Positions 45,272-54,861 of a stretch of DNA of 64,000 bases are shown here, in pieces. Both the position numbers and the translations under genes were made by a program. Below the pieces are notes generated by a model that saw only the letters and a program-made list of their open reading frames with translations, was not told the DNA's origin and did not search any database. Origin of the DNA: Rhodospirillaceae bacterium (GTDB lineage Bacteria; Pseudomonadota; Alphaproteobacteria; UBA8366). The stretch lies in the NCBI GenBank assembly GCA_002722095.1, contig PBKG01000024.1, positions 186,001-250,000 of the forward strand. The letters are read 5' to 3'. How positions within the stretch are numbered: position 1 is the first letter of the stretch; each line of letters begins with the position of its first letter.

Positions 45272-46057
45272 ATGACCGTGAAACCTAACAAGCTGAAAGA
45301 GAAGCTCGCCGCCGGCGAGATGGGTCTCGGTTTCAGCGTCAATTATTTGCGCTCGCCGGACGTGTCCAAGATCGCCAATGCCTGCGGCTATGACTGGATC
45401 AAACCGGACATGGAGCATGCCACTTACGATATCGATATGGTCAGCCAGATGTGCATGTCTGCGCTCGATGTCGGCTGCACGCCGGTGGTACGAGTCCCCG
45501 GCAAACAGCATTTTCATGCCAGCCGCATGCTCGACGGCGGCGCGCAGGGGATCATCATCCCGCATGTGGATTCGGTCGAAGAGGCCAAGGCCGCGGTCGA
45601 TTGGTGCAAATTCCCACCGATCGGACACCGCTCCTCGCCGGGCCCGGTGCCGCAACTCTCCTATGGCAAATATAACCTCGCCGACACCATGCGAATCTGT
45701 AACGAGAACACCATGGTGGTGATCATGCTGGAGACATGGGATGCGATCCAACTGGCGGACGACATCGCTGCGCTCGAAGGTGTCGATGTTCTCCACATCG
45801 GTTCCAACGATCTCACCGCCGATATGGGAATCCCCGGGCAATACGATCATGAAAAACTGATCGAATCTTTCAAGATCATGACCGATGCCTGCAAGAAGCA
45901 CGGTAAATTCGCCGGCATGGGCGGCATCTACGACGAGGAAAACGCCACCCGTTACATCGGGATGGGCTGCACCTTCATTAATGCCGGCGGCGATCTCGGT
46001 TTCATGGCCGCCGGCGCCAATAAGCGCTCGGCCTTCCTGAGCGGCATCGAATTGTAG
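45272..46057 (+). CDS. HpcH/HpaI aldolase (first of tandem pair)
   Basis: A 261-residue class II pyruvate aldolase of the HpcH/HpaI family. FSVNYLRSPDVSKIANACGYDWIKPDMEHATYDIDM, then VRVPGKQHFHASRMLDGGAQGIIIPHVDSVEEA gives the divalent-metal and substrate-binding strands, and GVDVLHIGSNDLTADMGIPGQ is close to the C-terminal binding site. These enzymes cleave hydroxy-keto acids to pyruvate and an aldehyde. The next gene is a paralogue ten bases on. Start follows GGGGAGG. Confidence 0.9.
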   Translation: MTVKPNKLKEKLAAGEMGLGFSVNYLRSPDVSKIANACGYDWIKPDMEHATYDIDMVSQMCMSALDVGCTPVVRVPGKQHFHASRMLDGGAQGIIIPHVDSVEEAKAAVDWCKFPPIGHRSSPGPVPQLSYGKYNLADTMRICNENTMVVIMLETWDAIQLADDIAALEGVDVLHIGSNDLTADMGIPGQYDHEKLIESFKIMTDACKKHGKFAGMGGIYDEENATRYIGMGCTFINAGGDLGFMAAGANKRSAFLSGIEL

Positions 46058-46067
46058 GGAGGCGGCG

Positions 46068-46853
46068 ATGACACTCATACCCAACACCACCAAAGAGAAA
46101 CTCGAAGCCGGCGGCATCGCCTTTTGTTTTGGGCTACGCGTCGGTCGGACGGTCAACGCGGGCATGATCGCAAATACCTGCGGCTTCGACTGGCTGTTCA
46201 TCGATATGGAACACGGCACCTTCGATGTGGACCTCGCCAGCCAAATCGCTTCGGCCTCGCTTAATACCGGGGTCACGCCAATCGTGCGCATTCCCGGCCA
46301 TCAGCATTTCCATATTGCGCGAGTTTTGGACGGCGGCGCCCAAGGGGTAATCGCCCCCCATGTGGATACGGTCGAACAGGCCGAAGCCATCGTGCGGGCC
46401 GCGAAGTATCCGCCGATCGGCAAACGCTCCATGAGCAACAACCTGCCGCAATTCGGCATGGCGCGCATGCCCGGTGGCGACCTCGCCGAACAACTCAACG
46501 ACAACACGCTCGTTATCGTCATGCTGGAAACGCCGGAAGCGATCGAGAACGCGGATGCGATCGCTGCGGTCGAAGGAGTCGATGTTTTGATGATCGGCAC
46601 CAATGATCTCTGCGCGGAAATGGGAATTCCCGGCCAGTTCGATCACGAGCGCACGAACGATGCGTACAAGACCATGATCGACGCATGCCACAAGCACGGC
46701 AAGTACCCAGCCATGGGCGGCGTCTACGATCACGCGCTGATGGAAAAATACATCAAGATGGGCGTGCGATTCATGCTGGGCGGCGCCGATCTCGGTTTCA
46801 TCATGGGCGAAGCGACGTCGCGAGCGAAATTCCTGCGCGAATTGGTGAAGTAA
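46068..46853 (+). CDS. HpcH/HpaI aldolase (second of tandem pair)
   Basis: Paralogue of the preceding gene, also 261 residues: FCFGLRVGRTVNAGMIANTCGFDWLFIDMEHGTF, RIPGHQHFHIARVLDGGAQG and LMIGTNDLCAEMGIPGQFDH. It differs in the first strand (LRVGRTVNAG against NYLRSPDVSK), so the substrate pockets may differ. Start follows GGGAGG. The pair most likely arose by duplication and may supply two subunits or two specificities. Confidence 0.9.
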   Translation: MTLIPNTTKEKLEAGGIAFCFGLRVGRTVNAGMIANTCGFDWLFIDMEHGTFDVDLASQIASASLNTGVTPIVRIPGHQHFHIARVLDGGAQGVIAPHVDTVEQAEAIVRAAKYPPIGKRSMSNNLPQFGMARMPGGDLAEQLNDNTLVIVMLETPEAIENADAIAAVEGVDVLMIGTNDLCAEMGIPGQFDHERTNDAYKTMIDACHKHGKYPAMGGVYDHALMEKYIKMGVRFMLGGADLGFIMGEATSRAKFLRELVK

Positions 46854-46931
46854 GCCGGGTGCGATCGAACGGAGTGCTTAGCACTTCGTTAGCCATTTTG
46901 TTGCCCTGCCTCGTGTGGCTTATTTACAGGG

Positions 46932-47846
46932 ATGGCGAACATGGAAGCGATCATAGCCAAGGGCAAACGTGGGCAGTTTTTCATAAACCCCCACGATACG
47001 GTTATTAGCCGTTCCCTACAGATATACGGGGAGTTTGCCGAACACAAAATGATGCTGCTGTCGCATTGGCTGCAGCCCGGGCAAACGGTTTTCGACGTTG
47101 GCGCAAATATCGGTACACACGCGGTGTTTTTTTCCCAAAAGGTCGGGTCATCCGGGAAGGTTATTGCACTGGAACCGCAACCGGAAATTTTCACGCTATT
47201 GCAAAAAAACCTGGACCTTAACGCCTGCCAAAACGTGAAAACTATTAACGCCGCCTGTGCGGCAAACAAAGGCGAAGTCGAGTTCCCTGCGCTCGATTAC
47301 AATCGAGATGCGAATTTTGGCGGCTTTACGTTATTACTCGACGACGTTGCCCGCTTTTTTCCGGTAAACAACGATGGCTCAAAGATTCGGGTGCCCGTAA
47401 TCACTTTGGATGATCTGACCGATCACGGTGAAATGACAAATTGCGATCTAGTGAAAATAGACGCCGAAGGCATGGAAACCGACATTATCTCAGGCACGAA
47501 ACGGACCCTCGAGAAGTATCTTCCAATTCTCTATGTCGAGAACAACAACCAGCGCAGATCGCCACAGTTGATCGAGGCCGTTCTATCTCTCGGCTACAAA
47601 GCCTACTGGCATGTGATTTCTTATTTCAGACCCGAAAACTTCGCCAAAGCGACGGAGAATATTTTTGCCGCGCCCTTGGAACTGAATTTGCTTTGCGTGC
47701 CGAAAGGATCGGATGCGAGCAAGTGCGATGATATGGGATTGCCCTTGGTTAAAGGGCCAAACCAATGGTTACCGGAAGAAATTGGACAAGGTCTGCACAG
47801 CGCCAATGCGCTTATAGACATCGCAGAATCCTTTGGCGACGAATAG
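46932..47846 (+). CDS. FkbM-family methyltransferase
   Basis: A 304-residue SAM-dependent O-methyltransferase of the FkbM family. Motif I is VFDVGANIGTHAVFF, followed by VIALEPQPEIFTLLQKNLDL and, near the C-terminus, LVKIDAEGMETDIISGTKR (the FkbM D-x-E-G signature). Such enzymes often methylate sugars of polysaccharides or secondary metabolites. It is preceded by the aldolase pair (78-base gap) but need not share a function. Substrate unknown. Confidence 0.88.
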   Translation: MANMEAIIAKGKRGQFFINPHDTVISRSLQIYGEFAEHKMMLLSHWLQPGQTVFDVGANIGTHAVFFSQKVGSSGKVIALEPQPEIFTLLQKNLDLNACQNVKTINAACAANKGEVEFPALDYNRDANFGGFTLLLDDVARFFPVNNDGSKIRVPVITLDDLTDHGEMTNCDLVKIDAEGMETDIISGTKRTLEKYLPILYVENNNQRRSPQLIEAVLSLGYKAYWHVISYFRPENFAKATENIFAAPLELNLLCVPKGSDASKCDDMGLPLVKGPNQWLPEEIGQGLHSANALIDIAESFGDE

Positions 47847-47858
47847 CAAACCGCGCTT

Positions 47859-48260
47859 TTACAGGACCGCCCGCAACAACATTCCGGCACCGACCAGGAG
47901 CACGCCGAACGTGCACAGCATGCCAGCCAAGCGCGGTGGCATTTTTTCACCGACGATGCTGTAGAAATGCAACAAGCGGCCGACGACAAGCGTTATGCCC
48001 AGCCCGTGCAGTAGCGTCGCGCTTTCGCGATTGAGTTCGAGCAAAAGCATCAGGATCAGCGCCATCGGAACATATTCGATGAAATTACCCTGCGCCCGAA
48101 TGGCACGCAGCATGACACCTTTCCCGCCATCACCGAGATCGACTTCGTTTTTTACCCGATTACGAATGACGTTGATCGACGCTGCGACCAGCAGTATCGC
48201 GAGAATTGCAGCGTATAGACCGGTTATTTCTAAGAGTGAGAGATCAATACCTTTCATCAT
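47859..48260 (-). CDS. MAPEG-family membrane protein
   Basis: A 133-residue protein of the MAPEG family (membrane-associated eicosanoid/glutathione metabolism). Four hydrophobic helices: ITGLYAAILAILLVAASINV, FIEYVPMALILMLLLEL, ATLLHGLGITLVVGRLLHFYSI and RLAGMLCTFGVLLVGAGMLL. RAQGNFIEYVPMALIL is the family motif. Some members conjugate glutathione; the activity here is not known. It lies opposite the FkbM gene, convergent. Confidence 0.85.
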   Translation of the reverse strand: MMKGIDLSLLEITGLYAAILAILLVAASINVIRNRVKNEVDLGDGGKGVMLRAIRAQGNFIEYVPMALILMLLLELNRESATLLHGLGITLVVGRLLHFYSIVGEKMPPRLAGMLCTFGVLLVGAGMLLRAVL

Positions 48261-48432
48261 ATCCTCCCTTGGAGAACCTGAGGCGATTTTACCTTAGCTT
48301 TGGCTACAGCGGTTCATTTTCGTGCGCCAAAAGGCGCGACGCTGGCGGCCGTCTCGATCCGGTCTCGAATATTTAAATATTGAGGTCATTGTTCGACTGT
48401 GGCGTCAGCCGAACGCGCCCGCGTGAACACAA

Positions 48433-48464
48433 ACTAAAAGCGCCGCACAAACGCACGACGCTCA
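48433..48464 (-). terminator. intrinsic terminator of rpmJ
   Basis: Minus-strand ten-pair stem (with three G-T wobbles) formed by plus 48439-48448 and 48453-48462, loop of four, followed by TTTTAGTTTG. Confidence 0.7.
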
Positions 48465-48492
48465 GGGTACAGTTAAATATAAATGCTGTGCC

Positions 48493-48618
48493 TTAGCCTT
48501 GCCGCGCCTTGAAGCGTGGGTTGGTCTTGTTGATGACATAGACCCGGCCACGGCGACGTACCACGCGGCAATCCTTGTGGCGTTTCTTCATCGATTTCAA
48601 AGAATTCACGACTTTCAT
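48493..48618 (-). CDS. rpmJ: 50S ribosomal protein L36
   Basis: L36, 41 residues, shorter than a 60-residue cutoff and easily missed. Reads [20 protein letters not shown], then [21 protein letters not shown]. Only one Cys is present, so this is the YkgO-like zinc-independent form. It ends just before a terminator hairpin. The upstream side is the methyltransferase gene at 48705 on the same strand, with a separate promoter expected. Confidence 0.95.
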   Translation of the reverse strand: MKVVNSLKSMKKRHKDCRVVRRRGRVYVINKTNPRFKARQG

Positions 48619-48704
48619 CGTCTTATTCCCTATCGCTAGAATTGGCGGCGGACATTAATTGTGCCGGCTCGCTCTGTCAATGGCACTCGCGCCCCGCGGG
48701 ATTA

Positions 48705-49715
48705 CTACCAGTCAGAGAGCAATGTATGGGTTTTGCGGCGGGTGAGCTCGATACGTACCAGTTTTAAAATCCCAGCGTTAATTGCGTCCGTGCGCGCTTT
48801 ATTGACCTCTGCTTCATCCATCATGATATCGACGAATTCTTGGTCGAGCTCTTCTTTCTGCAAACTACGAGTGAACCGTCTCCAATCGCGCAAAATCGCG
48901 TTCTTATAGTCATCGCTGTCGTCGTAGTAACCATCGAGCTCAAGGCCGAGATGATAAATCGCATCTTTGATATCGTCTTCGCTCCACAGCGATAACTCGT
49001 GATATTCCGATTCGGACCAATTTTTAACCAAAGCATGCTTTTTGGCGTCTTCGTCAACTGCGACAAGCTCGATCAACATCATCTTCCCGCCCGGCGTCAG
49101 CGCTTCTGATAATTCTTTAAGTAGTCGAACCTTGTTCTTCACCGTATGAAGTCGCTCGCGCATCAAGATGAAATGATAGCGACGATCCTGAATTTCGACG
49201 TTTTCCGGATCGTATGGCTTGACCGGAGCCTTATCTTTCAGATTCTCCGATCGCGACATCCGCATGCCCGCATCCGCCAATTGGCGTTCCATTTCAAAAC
49301 CACTAATCCAAGAGCCAAAATTACGGGCCATCAATCGCGATGTGCCGCCCAATCCGGCACTCATATCCAGCACCGACATTTTTTCGTCGAGCCCCATCGA
49401 CTCCAGACGGCGCTCCATAAAACTTTGCCCGCCTATCTGAATGAAACCTTCACCGTAAATACGGCTGACTATTTCGATTCGCCTTGGCGTCCAACGCTCG
49501 CTAACCTCACGTATCGCCTGCCGAGACCTGACATCGATACGTTTGCTCCGTCGAGGCTTGGCCCTTTGCCGCCGGCGCATCAACGAACCGGGTTCGACGC
49601 CTTCCCACCACGCCTGAAAACGGATTAAAAACGGAACGTAGTCATCAGTCTTGCCGGCGGGAGAAGGGCCGGCAGAGGCAATGGCGGATCGCCGCTGACT
49701 ACCAATTTTTGCCAC
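48705..49715 (-). CDS. SAM-dependent methyltransferase
   Basis: A 336-residue class I methyltransferase. The SAM-binding motif I is MSVLDMSAGLGGTSRLMARNFGS (residues about 112-134); post-I acidic residue in ISGFEMERQLADAG; LTPGGKMMLIELVAVDED resembles motif III. About 60 N-terminal residues are basic and disordered (RRRQRAKPRRSKR). An extended, charged C-terminal helix follows. Substrate unknown; not close to a named family I can state. Stands between rpmJ and the second CaiB-type gene. Confidence 0.8.
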   Translation of the reverse strand: MAKIGSQRRSAIASAGPSPAGKTDDYVPFLIRFQAWWEGVEPGSLMRRRQRAKPRRSKRIDVRSRQAIREVSERWTPRRIEIVSRIYGEGFIQIGGQSFMERRLESMGLDEKMSVLDMSAGLGGTSRLMARNFGSWISGFEMERQLADAGMRMSRSENLKDKAPVKPYDPENVEIQDRRYHFILMRERLHTVKNKVRLLKELSEALTPGGKMMLIELVAVDEDAKKHALVKNWSESEYHELSLWSEDDIKDAIYHLGLELDGYYDDSDDYKNAILRDWRRFTRSLQKEELDQEFVDIMMDEAEVNKARTDAINAGILKLVRIELTRRKTHTLLSDW

Positions 49716-49830
49716 AGTTGAAGAGCTCCGAACGACATAAACGTTCGATTATTACACCACAGGAATATGACCCCGAAAAGGTTAACAAATTGTAAACCGT
49801 CCAGTCAGACTGGACTATCACAATCGCTAT

Positions 49831-51048
49831 TCAAACGATTTTCTTTGATTTTAAATCGGCGATTTCGTCTTCGGACAACGATAACTTCTCGCGCAAAACT
49901 TCGTCGGTATGTTCGCCTAGCATCGGCGGCGGGCGGCGGTAGCTGACCGGCGTCTCCGACATTTTGAGCGGGCTAGCTATTAGTTTCGCTTTTTTGCCCC
50001 CGGTCGCGGGATGATCCATTTCGAGTAGCATCTCGCGTGCTACCACGTGCGGATCGCTGAATACTTCGGAAAGATTGTTAATCGGACCGCAACCGATTTT
50101 GTGCTTTTCGAGATTTTCAAGCCACCAGGTAGACGATTTCTGCCGGGTGATCTCGTTCAGCACCTCTGTCGTATGGGAGCGATTCTTGACCCGATCCACA
50201 TTGGTCTTGAATCGGTCATCCTCCAGCAACTCTCGGCATTCGGCCAAATCGCAGAATCGCTCGAAAGTATCGTCATTACCGACCGAAAGCACGATATAGC
50301 CGTCGGCGGTGGGCATTACCTGATACGGCAAGATATTGGGATGATTGTTGCCCAACCGCTCGGGGTTTTCTCCGGTCGCGAGAAAGTTCATGCCCTGGTT
50401 GGCGAGCCAAGCGACATGGGCATCCAACATACTGATATCGATAAATTGGCCTTCGCCGGTAAGCTGCTTATGGCGAACGGCAGCTAGAATTCCGACGCAG
50501 GCGTACATGCCCGCCATTAAATCGGCGATAGACACGCCGACTTTCATCGGCTCCCCTTCCGGTTCGCCGGTCAAGCTCATGACGCCGCCCATCGCCTGAA
50601 TTAACGCATCATAACCCGGACGATTGGCGTAGGGACCGGTCTGGCCGAAGCCGGTTATGGAGCAATAAATAAGCCCGGGAAACTCGTCCTTCAGTTGCTC
50701 GTAGCCGAGACCGTATTTGGTCAACGTTCCGGTCTTGAAATTTTCCGCAAGAATATCGCAGTCCGCGAGAAGTTTTCTCGCCAGAGCCTGACCCTCGGCG
50801 TCCGCCAGATTTAGCGTCAGCGAACGTTTGTTGCGATTGGCACCGGCGAAATAGGCGCTTTCGCTGCTATCTTCGCCATCCGCGTCAGGCAAATAGGGTG
50901 GCGCAAAGTTGCGCGTATCGTCACCAACCTCGGGCCGCTCGATTTTGATGACTTCAGCACCGAGATCGCCGAGTATCTGCGTACAGCTCGGACCTGCGAG
51001 GATACGGGTGAGATCGAAAACTTTGAGGCCGTCTAACGGACCACTCAT
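49831..51048 (-). CDS. CaiB/BaiF (family III) CoA-transferase (second copy)
   Basis: A 405-residue family III CoA-transferase. GPLDGLKVFDLTRILAGPSCTQILGDLGAEVIKIE, NRNKRSLTLNLAD, YCSITGFGQTGPYANRPGYDALIQAMGGVMS and the catalytic Asp in VSIADLMAGMYAC. Differs from the copy at 9785 in the substrate-facing parts. Paired divergently with the SpmAB-type gene. Substrate unknown; formyl-CoA, succinyl-CoA or other acyl donors are possible. Confidence 0.92.
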   Translation of the reverse strand: MSGPLDGLKVFDLTRILAGPSCTQILGDLGAEVIKIERPEVGDDTRNFAPPYLPDADGEDSSESAYFAGANRNKRSLTLNLADAEGQALARKLLADCDILAENFKTGTLTKYGLGYEQLKDEFPGLIYCSITGFGQTGPYANRPGYDALIQAMGGVMSLTGEPEGEPMKVGVSIADLMAGMYACVGILAAVRHKQLTGEGQFIDISMLDAHVAWLANQGMNFLATGENPERLGNNHPNILPYQVMPTADGYIVLSVGNDDTFERFCDLAECRELLEDDRFKTNVDRVKNRSHTTEVLNEITRQKSSTWWLENLEKHKIGCGPINNLSEVFSDPHVVAREMLLEMDHPATGGKKAKLIASPLKMSETPVSYRRPPPMLGEHTDEVLREKLSLSEDEIADLKSKKIV

Positions 51049-51147
51049 GATAGATTCCCTTTTGTTGGCAGCGAATTTACGCCCCGACGCGCCGCCCTTC
51101 TACCGCAGGCACGCGGGGTTTCACAAGACAGAGGTCGCCGTCTTTTC

Positions 51148-52479
51148 ATGAATGCGATTTTCTTTTTCATCGTCGTCATCGCTTTTCTCGTCGCGGCCTA
51201 CCGGCAGGTGACCGAATCCGTCGTCGCAGGCACGCCCTCTGCGATGGAAGCACTCGGCACCGGCATGATCGAAGCCGCCAAGGGTTCGGTAACCTTGGTC
51301 TTGGGACTGATCGGCGTGATGGCGTTATTCCTCGGCTTGATGAAAGTGGCCGAGGCAGGCGGGCTGCTCACCATTATCGCGAAGTTGCTGCGGCCAATCC
51401 TCGTGCGTCTATTCCCCGACATCCCGGCTGAACACCCCGCGATGGGGGCGATGATTATGAATCTGTCGGCCAACGTCATGGGACTCGGAAACGCCGCAAC
51501 TCCATTCGGTATTCGAGCGATGCAGGAACTCGACAAGCTAAATCCTCATAAGGGTACGGCCAGTGATTCAATGGTGCTGTTTCTTGCCATCAATACCTCA
51601 TCAATTACTCTGCTGCCGACAGGCGTGATCGCGCTTAGAGCGGCGGCGGGTTCAAGCGACCCTGCCGGCATTGTCCCGACCACGCTGTTCGCAACACTTT
51701 GTTCGACCATCGTTGCCATTTTTGCCGCGACCTATTTCGCGCGCTTATGGGGAAAGCCGAAAGTCACCGCGGGTGCTCCCGCGAAAATTGATCAGCCCTC
51801 TTCGGCGCCAGAAGAACTCGAACCCGATACACCGGCCACTGTTGGCGAAGCAGCGCAGGCCGCTCAACAAGGAGCGGCCTACCCCCTCTGGGTGACGGTA
51901 GCCACCCTGGTAATGGTTGTTGCAATGATCCCACTCACGATTTTTTACGGCAGTAGAATTTCGCCTTGGATCATTCCAGCCCTAATGTTGGGCCTGCTCG
52001 CCTTTGGCTACTTCCGCGGTGTCGCCGTCTATGAGGTTTTCGTCGAAGGTGCGCGAGACGGTTTCGAAGTCGCGGTCCGCATCATTCCCTATCTTGTCGC
52101 GATCCTGGTCGCCGTCGGCATGTTCAGAGCTAGCGGCGCAATGGAATTACTGATAGGCCCGCTTGGTTCGATAACCGCACTCTTCGGTCTCCCCGCCGAT
52201 GCGCTGCCGATGGCAATTCTGCGACCGCTTTCCGGCTCCGGTGCGTACGGCATCCTCGCCTCGACAATTCAGAACCCGACGATCGGGCCCGACAGCTACA
52301 CCGGCTATTTGGTTAGCACCTTGCAGGGCTCGACGGAGACAACTTTCTACGTGCTCGCGGTCTATTTCGGCGCTGTGCAAATCCGCCGCGTACGTCACGC
52401 ACTTGCGGCGGGCCTTACCGCCGATGTTGCGGGAATCGCCGCGGCCATCCTTATCTGTACGATATTGTACGGTTCCTGA
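51148..52479 (+). CDS. fused SpmA-SpmB (nucleoside-recognition domain) membrane protein
   Basis: A 443-residue membrane protein that joins the two 'spore maturation' proteins. Residues about 1-200 correspond to SpmA (GLMKVAEAGGLLTIIAKLLRPIL, NLSANVMGLGNAATPFGIRAM, INTSSITLLPTGVIALRA), and residues about 255-443 to SpmB (GFEVAVRIIPYLVAILVAVGM, LRPLSGSGAYGILAS, QGSTETTFYVLAVYFGAVQ). Despite the name, homologues occur in non-spore-formers; their transport substrate is not settled. In sporulating bacteria these are separate proteins. Confidence 0.88.
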   Translation: MNAIFFFIVVIAFLVAAYRQVTESVVAGTPSAMEALGTGMIEAAKGSVTLVLGLIGVMALFLGLMKVAEAGGLLTIIAKLLRPILVRLFPDIPAEHPAMGAMIMNLSANVMGLGNAATPFGIRAMQELDKLNPHKGTASDSMVLFLAINTSSITLLPTGVIALRAAAGSSDPAGIVPTTLFATLCSTIVAIFAATYFARLWGKPKVTAGAPAKIDQPSSAPEELEPDTPATVGEAAQAAQQGAAYPLWVTVATLVMVVAMIPLTIFYGSRISPWIIPALMLGLLAFGYFRGVAVYEVFVEGARDGFEVAVRIIPYLVAILVAVGMFRASGAMELLIGPLGSITALFGLPADALPMAILRPLSGSGAYGILASTIQNPTIGPDSYTGYLVSTLQGSTETTFYVLAVYFGAVQIRRVRHALAAGLTADVAGIAAAILICTILYGS

Positions 52480-52585
52480 AGAACTGTCCCTTAAGAACTT
52501 CAGCAAAACGGTGGACCCACTCGCATGGGAATGGCCCCGGGCGCATAGCCGTGAAATCCAAATTATCTCGCCGCACCGTTATCTA

Positions 52586-52612
52586 AAAAAATTCGGACTC
52601 CGAATTTTAGGG
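52586..52612. terminator. hairpin downstream of the SpmAB gene
   Basis: AAAATTCGG (52588-52596) pairs with CCGAATTTT (52600-52608) across a three-base loop. The stem is perfect but only moderately G/C. It lies 109 bases past the SpmAB stop and before the PAS-GGDEF-EAL gene, so it could end the first transcript on either strand. Confidence 0.5.
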
Positions 52613-52715
52613 AAATTATGCCGAACAATTTCTCTATCCAGCGTTAAAGGTTCGTAAATAAATTTATGGTTAATTTCCCGCAATAAACAAAAATAAGCAT
52701 GTGGATTTGCGGAAA

Positions 52716-54776
52716 ATGAATGTAATGACGCCTGAAAACTCCGCGTTTTCGACGGTTTTCCGCCATGCGGGCTTAGGCATGGCAATCCTCGACGAAGCCG
52801 TCCGCATCGTCGACGTCAATCCTGCTTTACAAAATTTATTCGGTCGTTCTGCTGAGGAATTACTGGGGCTTTCGCCGTCGGAACTGCTCAATCCGGAAAG
52901 TTCAACCGGATGTCAGCAATTGATCGACGAATTTTTTACCGGCACCGATACAAGTTTGGAATACGACCAAACCTACACACACGCCAACGGCCAGAAATTC
53001 AGTTGCATGCTTGAAATTTGCCGCACTCGTGATGAGGGTGGACCAATGATTATCGCACTCTTTGATGTCAGTAGCGTGAATAGTACGAGTGTACGCCAGG
53101 CGGAAAAGCGATATCGAGGATTATTCGAGAACGCCGTCGAGGGCATTTTTCAATCGACACCCTGTGGCCGTTATCTTGCCGTCAATCCGGCACTGGCAAC
53201 AAAACTCGGTTATGAATCGCCGGAAGACCTTATCGCCGGTATCGAGGATATCTCTTCGCAAATTTATGTGGACTCAGAAAGCCGCCGCGAATTCGAACAA
53301 ATGATGCGCACGCACGGGACCGTCAAAGAGTTCGAGTCCGAGGTCTACAAGAAGGACGGCAGCAAAATTTGGGTCACCGAAAGCGCCCGGGCGGTTTTGG
53401 ATGCCAGTGGCAAAATCAGCTATTTCGAAGGTCGGCTCGAAGACATCACTAAACGCAAGCACGCGGAGGAAGAACTTCAGAAAAGTGTGTTTCACGATGG
53501 ACTCACAGGGCTTCCCAATCGTGAGTTTTTCATGGATCGCCTGTCGCAAATGATCGCGCGAAGCAAACGCCGCGGAAACAGTCCCTATGCGGTGATGTTC
53601 CTCGACGGCGATCGTTTCAAACGCATCAATGACAGTCTCGGCCATATCGCCGGAGATCAGCTGTTGATGAGCCTTTCAACCCGCCTGAAAGACTGCCTGC
53701 GCGAGGAAGACACGTTAGCGCGTTTGGGCGGCGACGAGTTTGGTATTTTGCTGGAAGATATCGAAGATCCGGATTTCGCTATCGTTGTCGCAGAACGGAT
53801 CGAAAAAGCACTGGACGACCCCTTTACCATCGAGGACCAAGAAATCGTCTTTGGAGTCAGCATCGGAATCGCGATCGGACAAACCCACTACGAGGACCCT
53901 ACAGCACCACTTCGGGACGCCGATATTGCAATGTACGAATCAAAGGCGAAGGGCCGTCAGCGCTACACACTGTTCGACCCTACTATGGGAACCCGCGCTG
54001 CGCACATGATGCAGATGGAAAACGATCTCCGCACGGCTCTCGACAAGAATCAATTCACCGTTTTTTACCAACCGATCATGGCTCTCGATGGCGAAAGCAT
54101 CAGTGGATTTGAAGCGCTCATCCGTTGGCAACATCCCGAACAAGGACTCCTAGGCCCCGACAAATTCATTGGCATCGCCGAAGACACCGGCATGATAACG
54201 GAAATCGGCGACTGGATTTTACATGAGGCCTGTCGGCAAATTGTCGCCTGGCAGAAGGAATTCGAAAACGACGAGTTGACCATCAGTATCAATCTCTCGC
54301 CGGAGCAATTGAATAAGCCTGACATCGTCACGCGAATTTGGAACTGTATCGCGGATACTAAAGTTCGACCGGCATGCGTTAAGCTCGAAATCACGGAATC
54401 GACGATCATGCGGAACCCGAACGAGGTTCGAAAAAAACTCGAATCACTGCGTGAAATCGGCCTTCGATTTAGCATTGACGATTTTGGCACCGGTTATTCG
54501 TCACTCGCTCAACTTGGCCAATTCCCGGTCGACATCCTAAAAATCGACCGTAGTTTCATTAGTGCAATGGGCGATCCCGACGGCGGCATCGATATCGTAC
54601 GTACCATTTTGGAACTCGGCAAAGCGCTCGGCATGGAAGTCATCGCAGAAGGCGTCGAAACCGAATGCGACCAAAGTACATTGCAAACATTGGAGTGCCC
54701 CTACGCTCAGGGCTTCCTGTTCTCTCGACCGATCCCCGAATCAGACGTAAGGGCGCTATTGTCCGTCGCCCAATAA
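52716..54776 (+). CDS. PAS-PAS-GGDEF-EAL c-di-GMP signalling protein
   Basis: About 686 residues. Two PAS domains (about 10-125 and 130-250), the second with the C-terminal ISYFEGRLEDITKRKHAEEE. GGDEF domain follows (DGLTGLPNREFFMDRL; active site RLGGDEFGILLED), then EAL domain (SGFEALIRWQHPEQGLL; DDFGTGYSSLAQL; IIAEGVETE-type C-terminus). Both active sites look intact, so it may make and break c-di-GMP. No membrane helix, so cytoplasmic and signal sensing by PAS. A GTG at 52701 is a slightly longer start; ATG 52716 is used here. Confidence 0.93.
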   Translation: MNVMTPENSAFSTVFRHAGLGMAILDEAVRIVDVNPALQNLFGRSAEELLGLSPSELLNPESSTGCQQLIDEFFTGTDTSLEYDQTYTHANGQKFSCMLEICRTRDEGGPMIIALFDVSSVNSTSVRQAEKRYRGLFENAVEGIFQSTPCGRYLAVNPALATKLGYESPEDLIAGIEDISSQIYVDSESRREFEQMMRTHGTVKEFESEVYKKDGSKIWVTESARAVLDASGKISYFEGRLEDITKRKHAEEELQKSVFHDGLTGLPNREFFMDRLSQMIARSKRRGNSPYAVMFLDGDRFKRINDSLGHIAGDQLLMSLSTRLKDCLREEDTLARLGGDEFGILLEDIEDPDFAIVVAERIEKALDDPFTIEDQEIVFGVSIGIAIGQTHYEDPTAPLRDADIAMYESKAKGRQRYTLFDPTMGTRAAHMMQMENDLRTALDKNQFTVFYQPIMALDGESISGFEALIRWQHPEQGLLGPDKFIGIAEDTGMITEIGDWILHEACRQIVAWQKEFENDELTISINLSPEQLNKPDIVTRIWNCIADTKVRPACVKLEITESTIMRNPNEVRKKLESLREIGLRFSIDDFGTGYSSLAQLGQFPVDILKIDRSFISAMGDPDGGIDIVRTILELGKALGMEVIAEGVETECDQSTLQTLECPYAQGFLFSRPIPESDVRALLSVAQ

Positions 54777-54861
54777 AATCGAATCTATCTTACTTCCCAG
54801 CAGTTTCCATAAAACCATTGCTTGTGCCGACGCGGCTTGACGGGTTATCAACGATGGGAAC

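Noticed and set aside
52586..52612. Perfect AT-rich palindrome as an operator or recombination site
   Set aside because: A single copy after a gene end with hairpin-like layout fits a terminator better.
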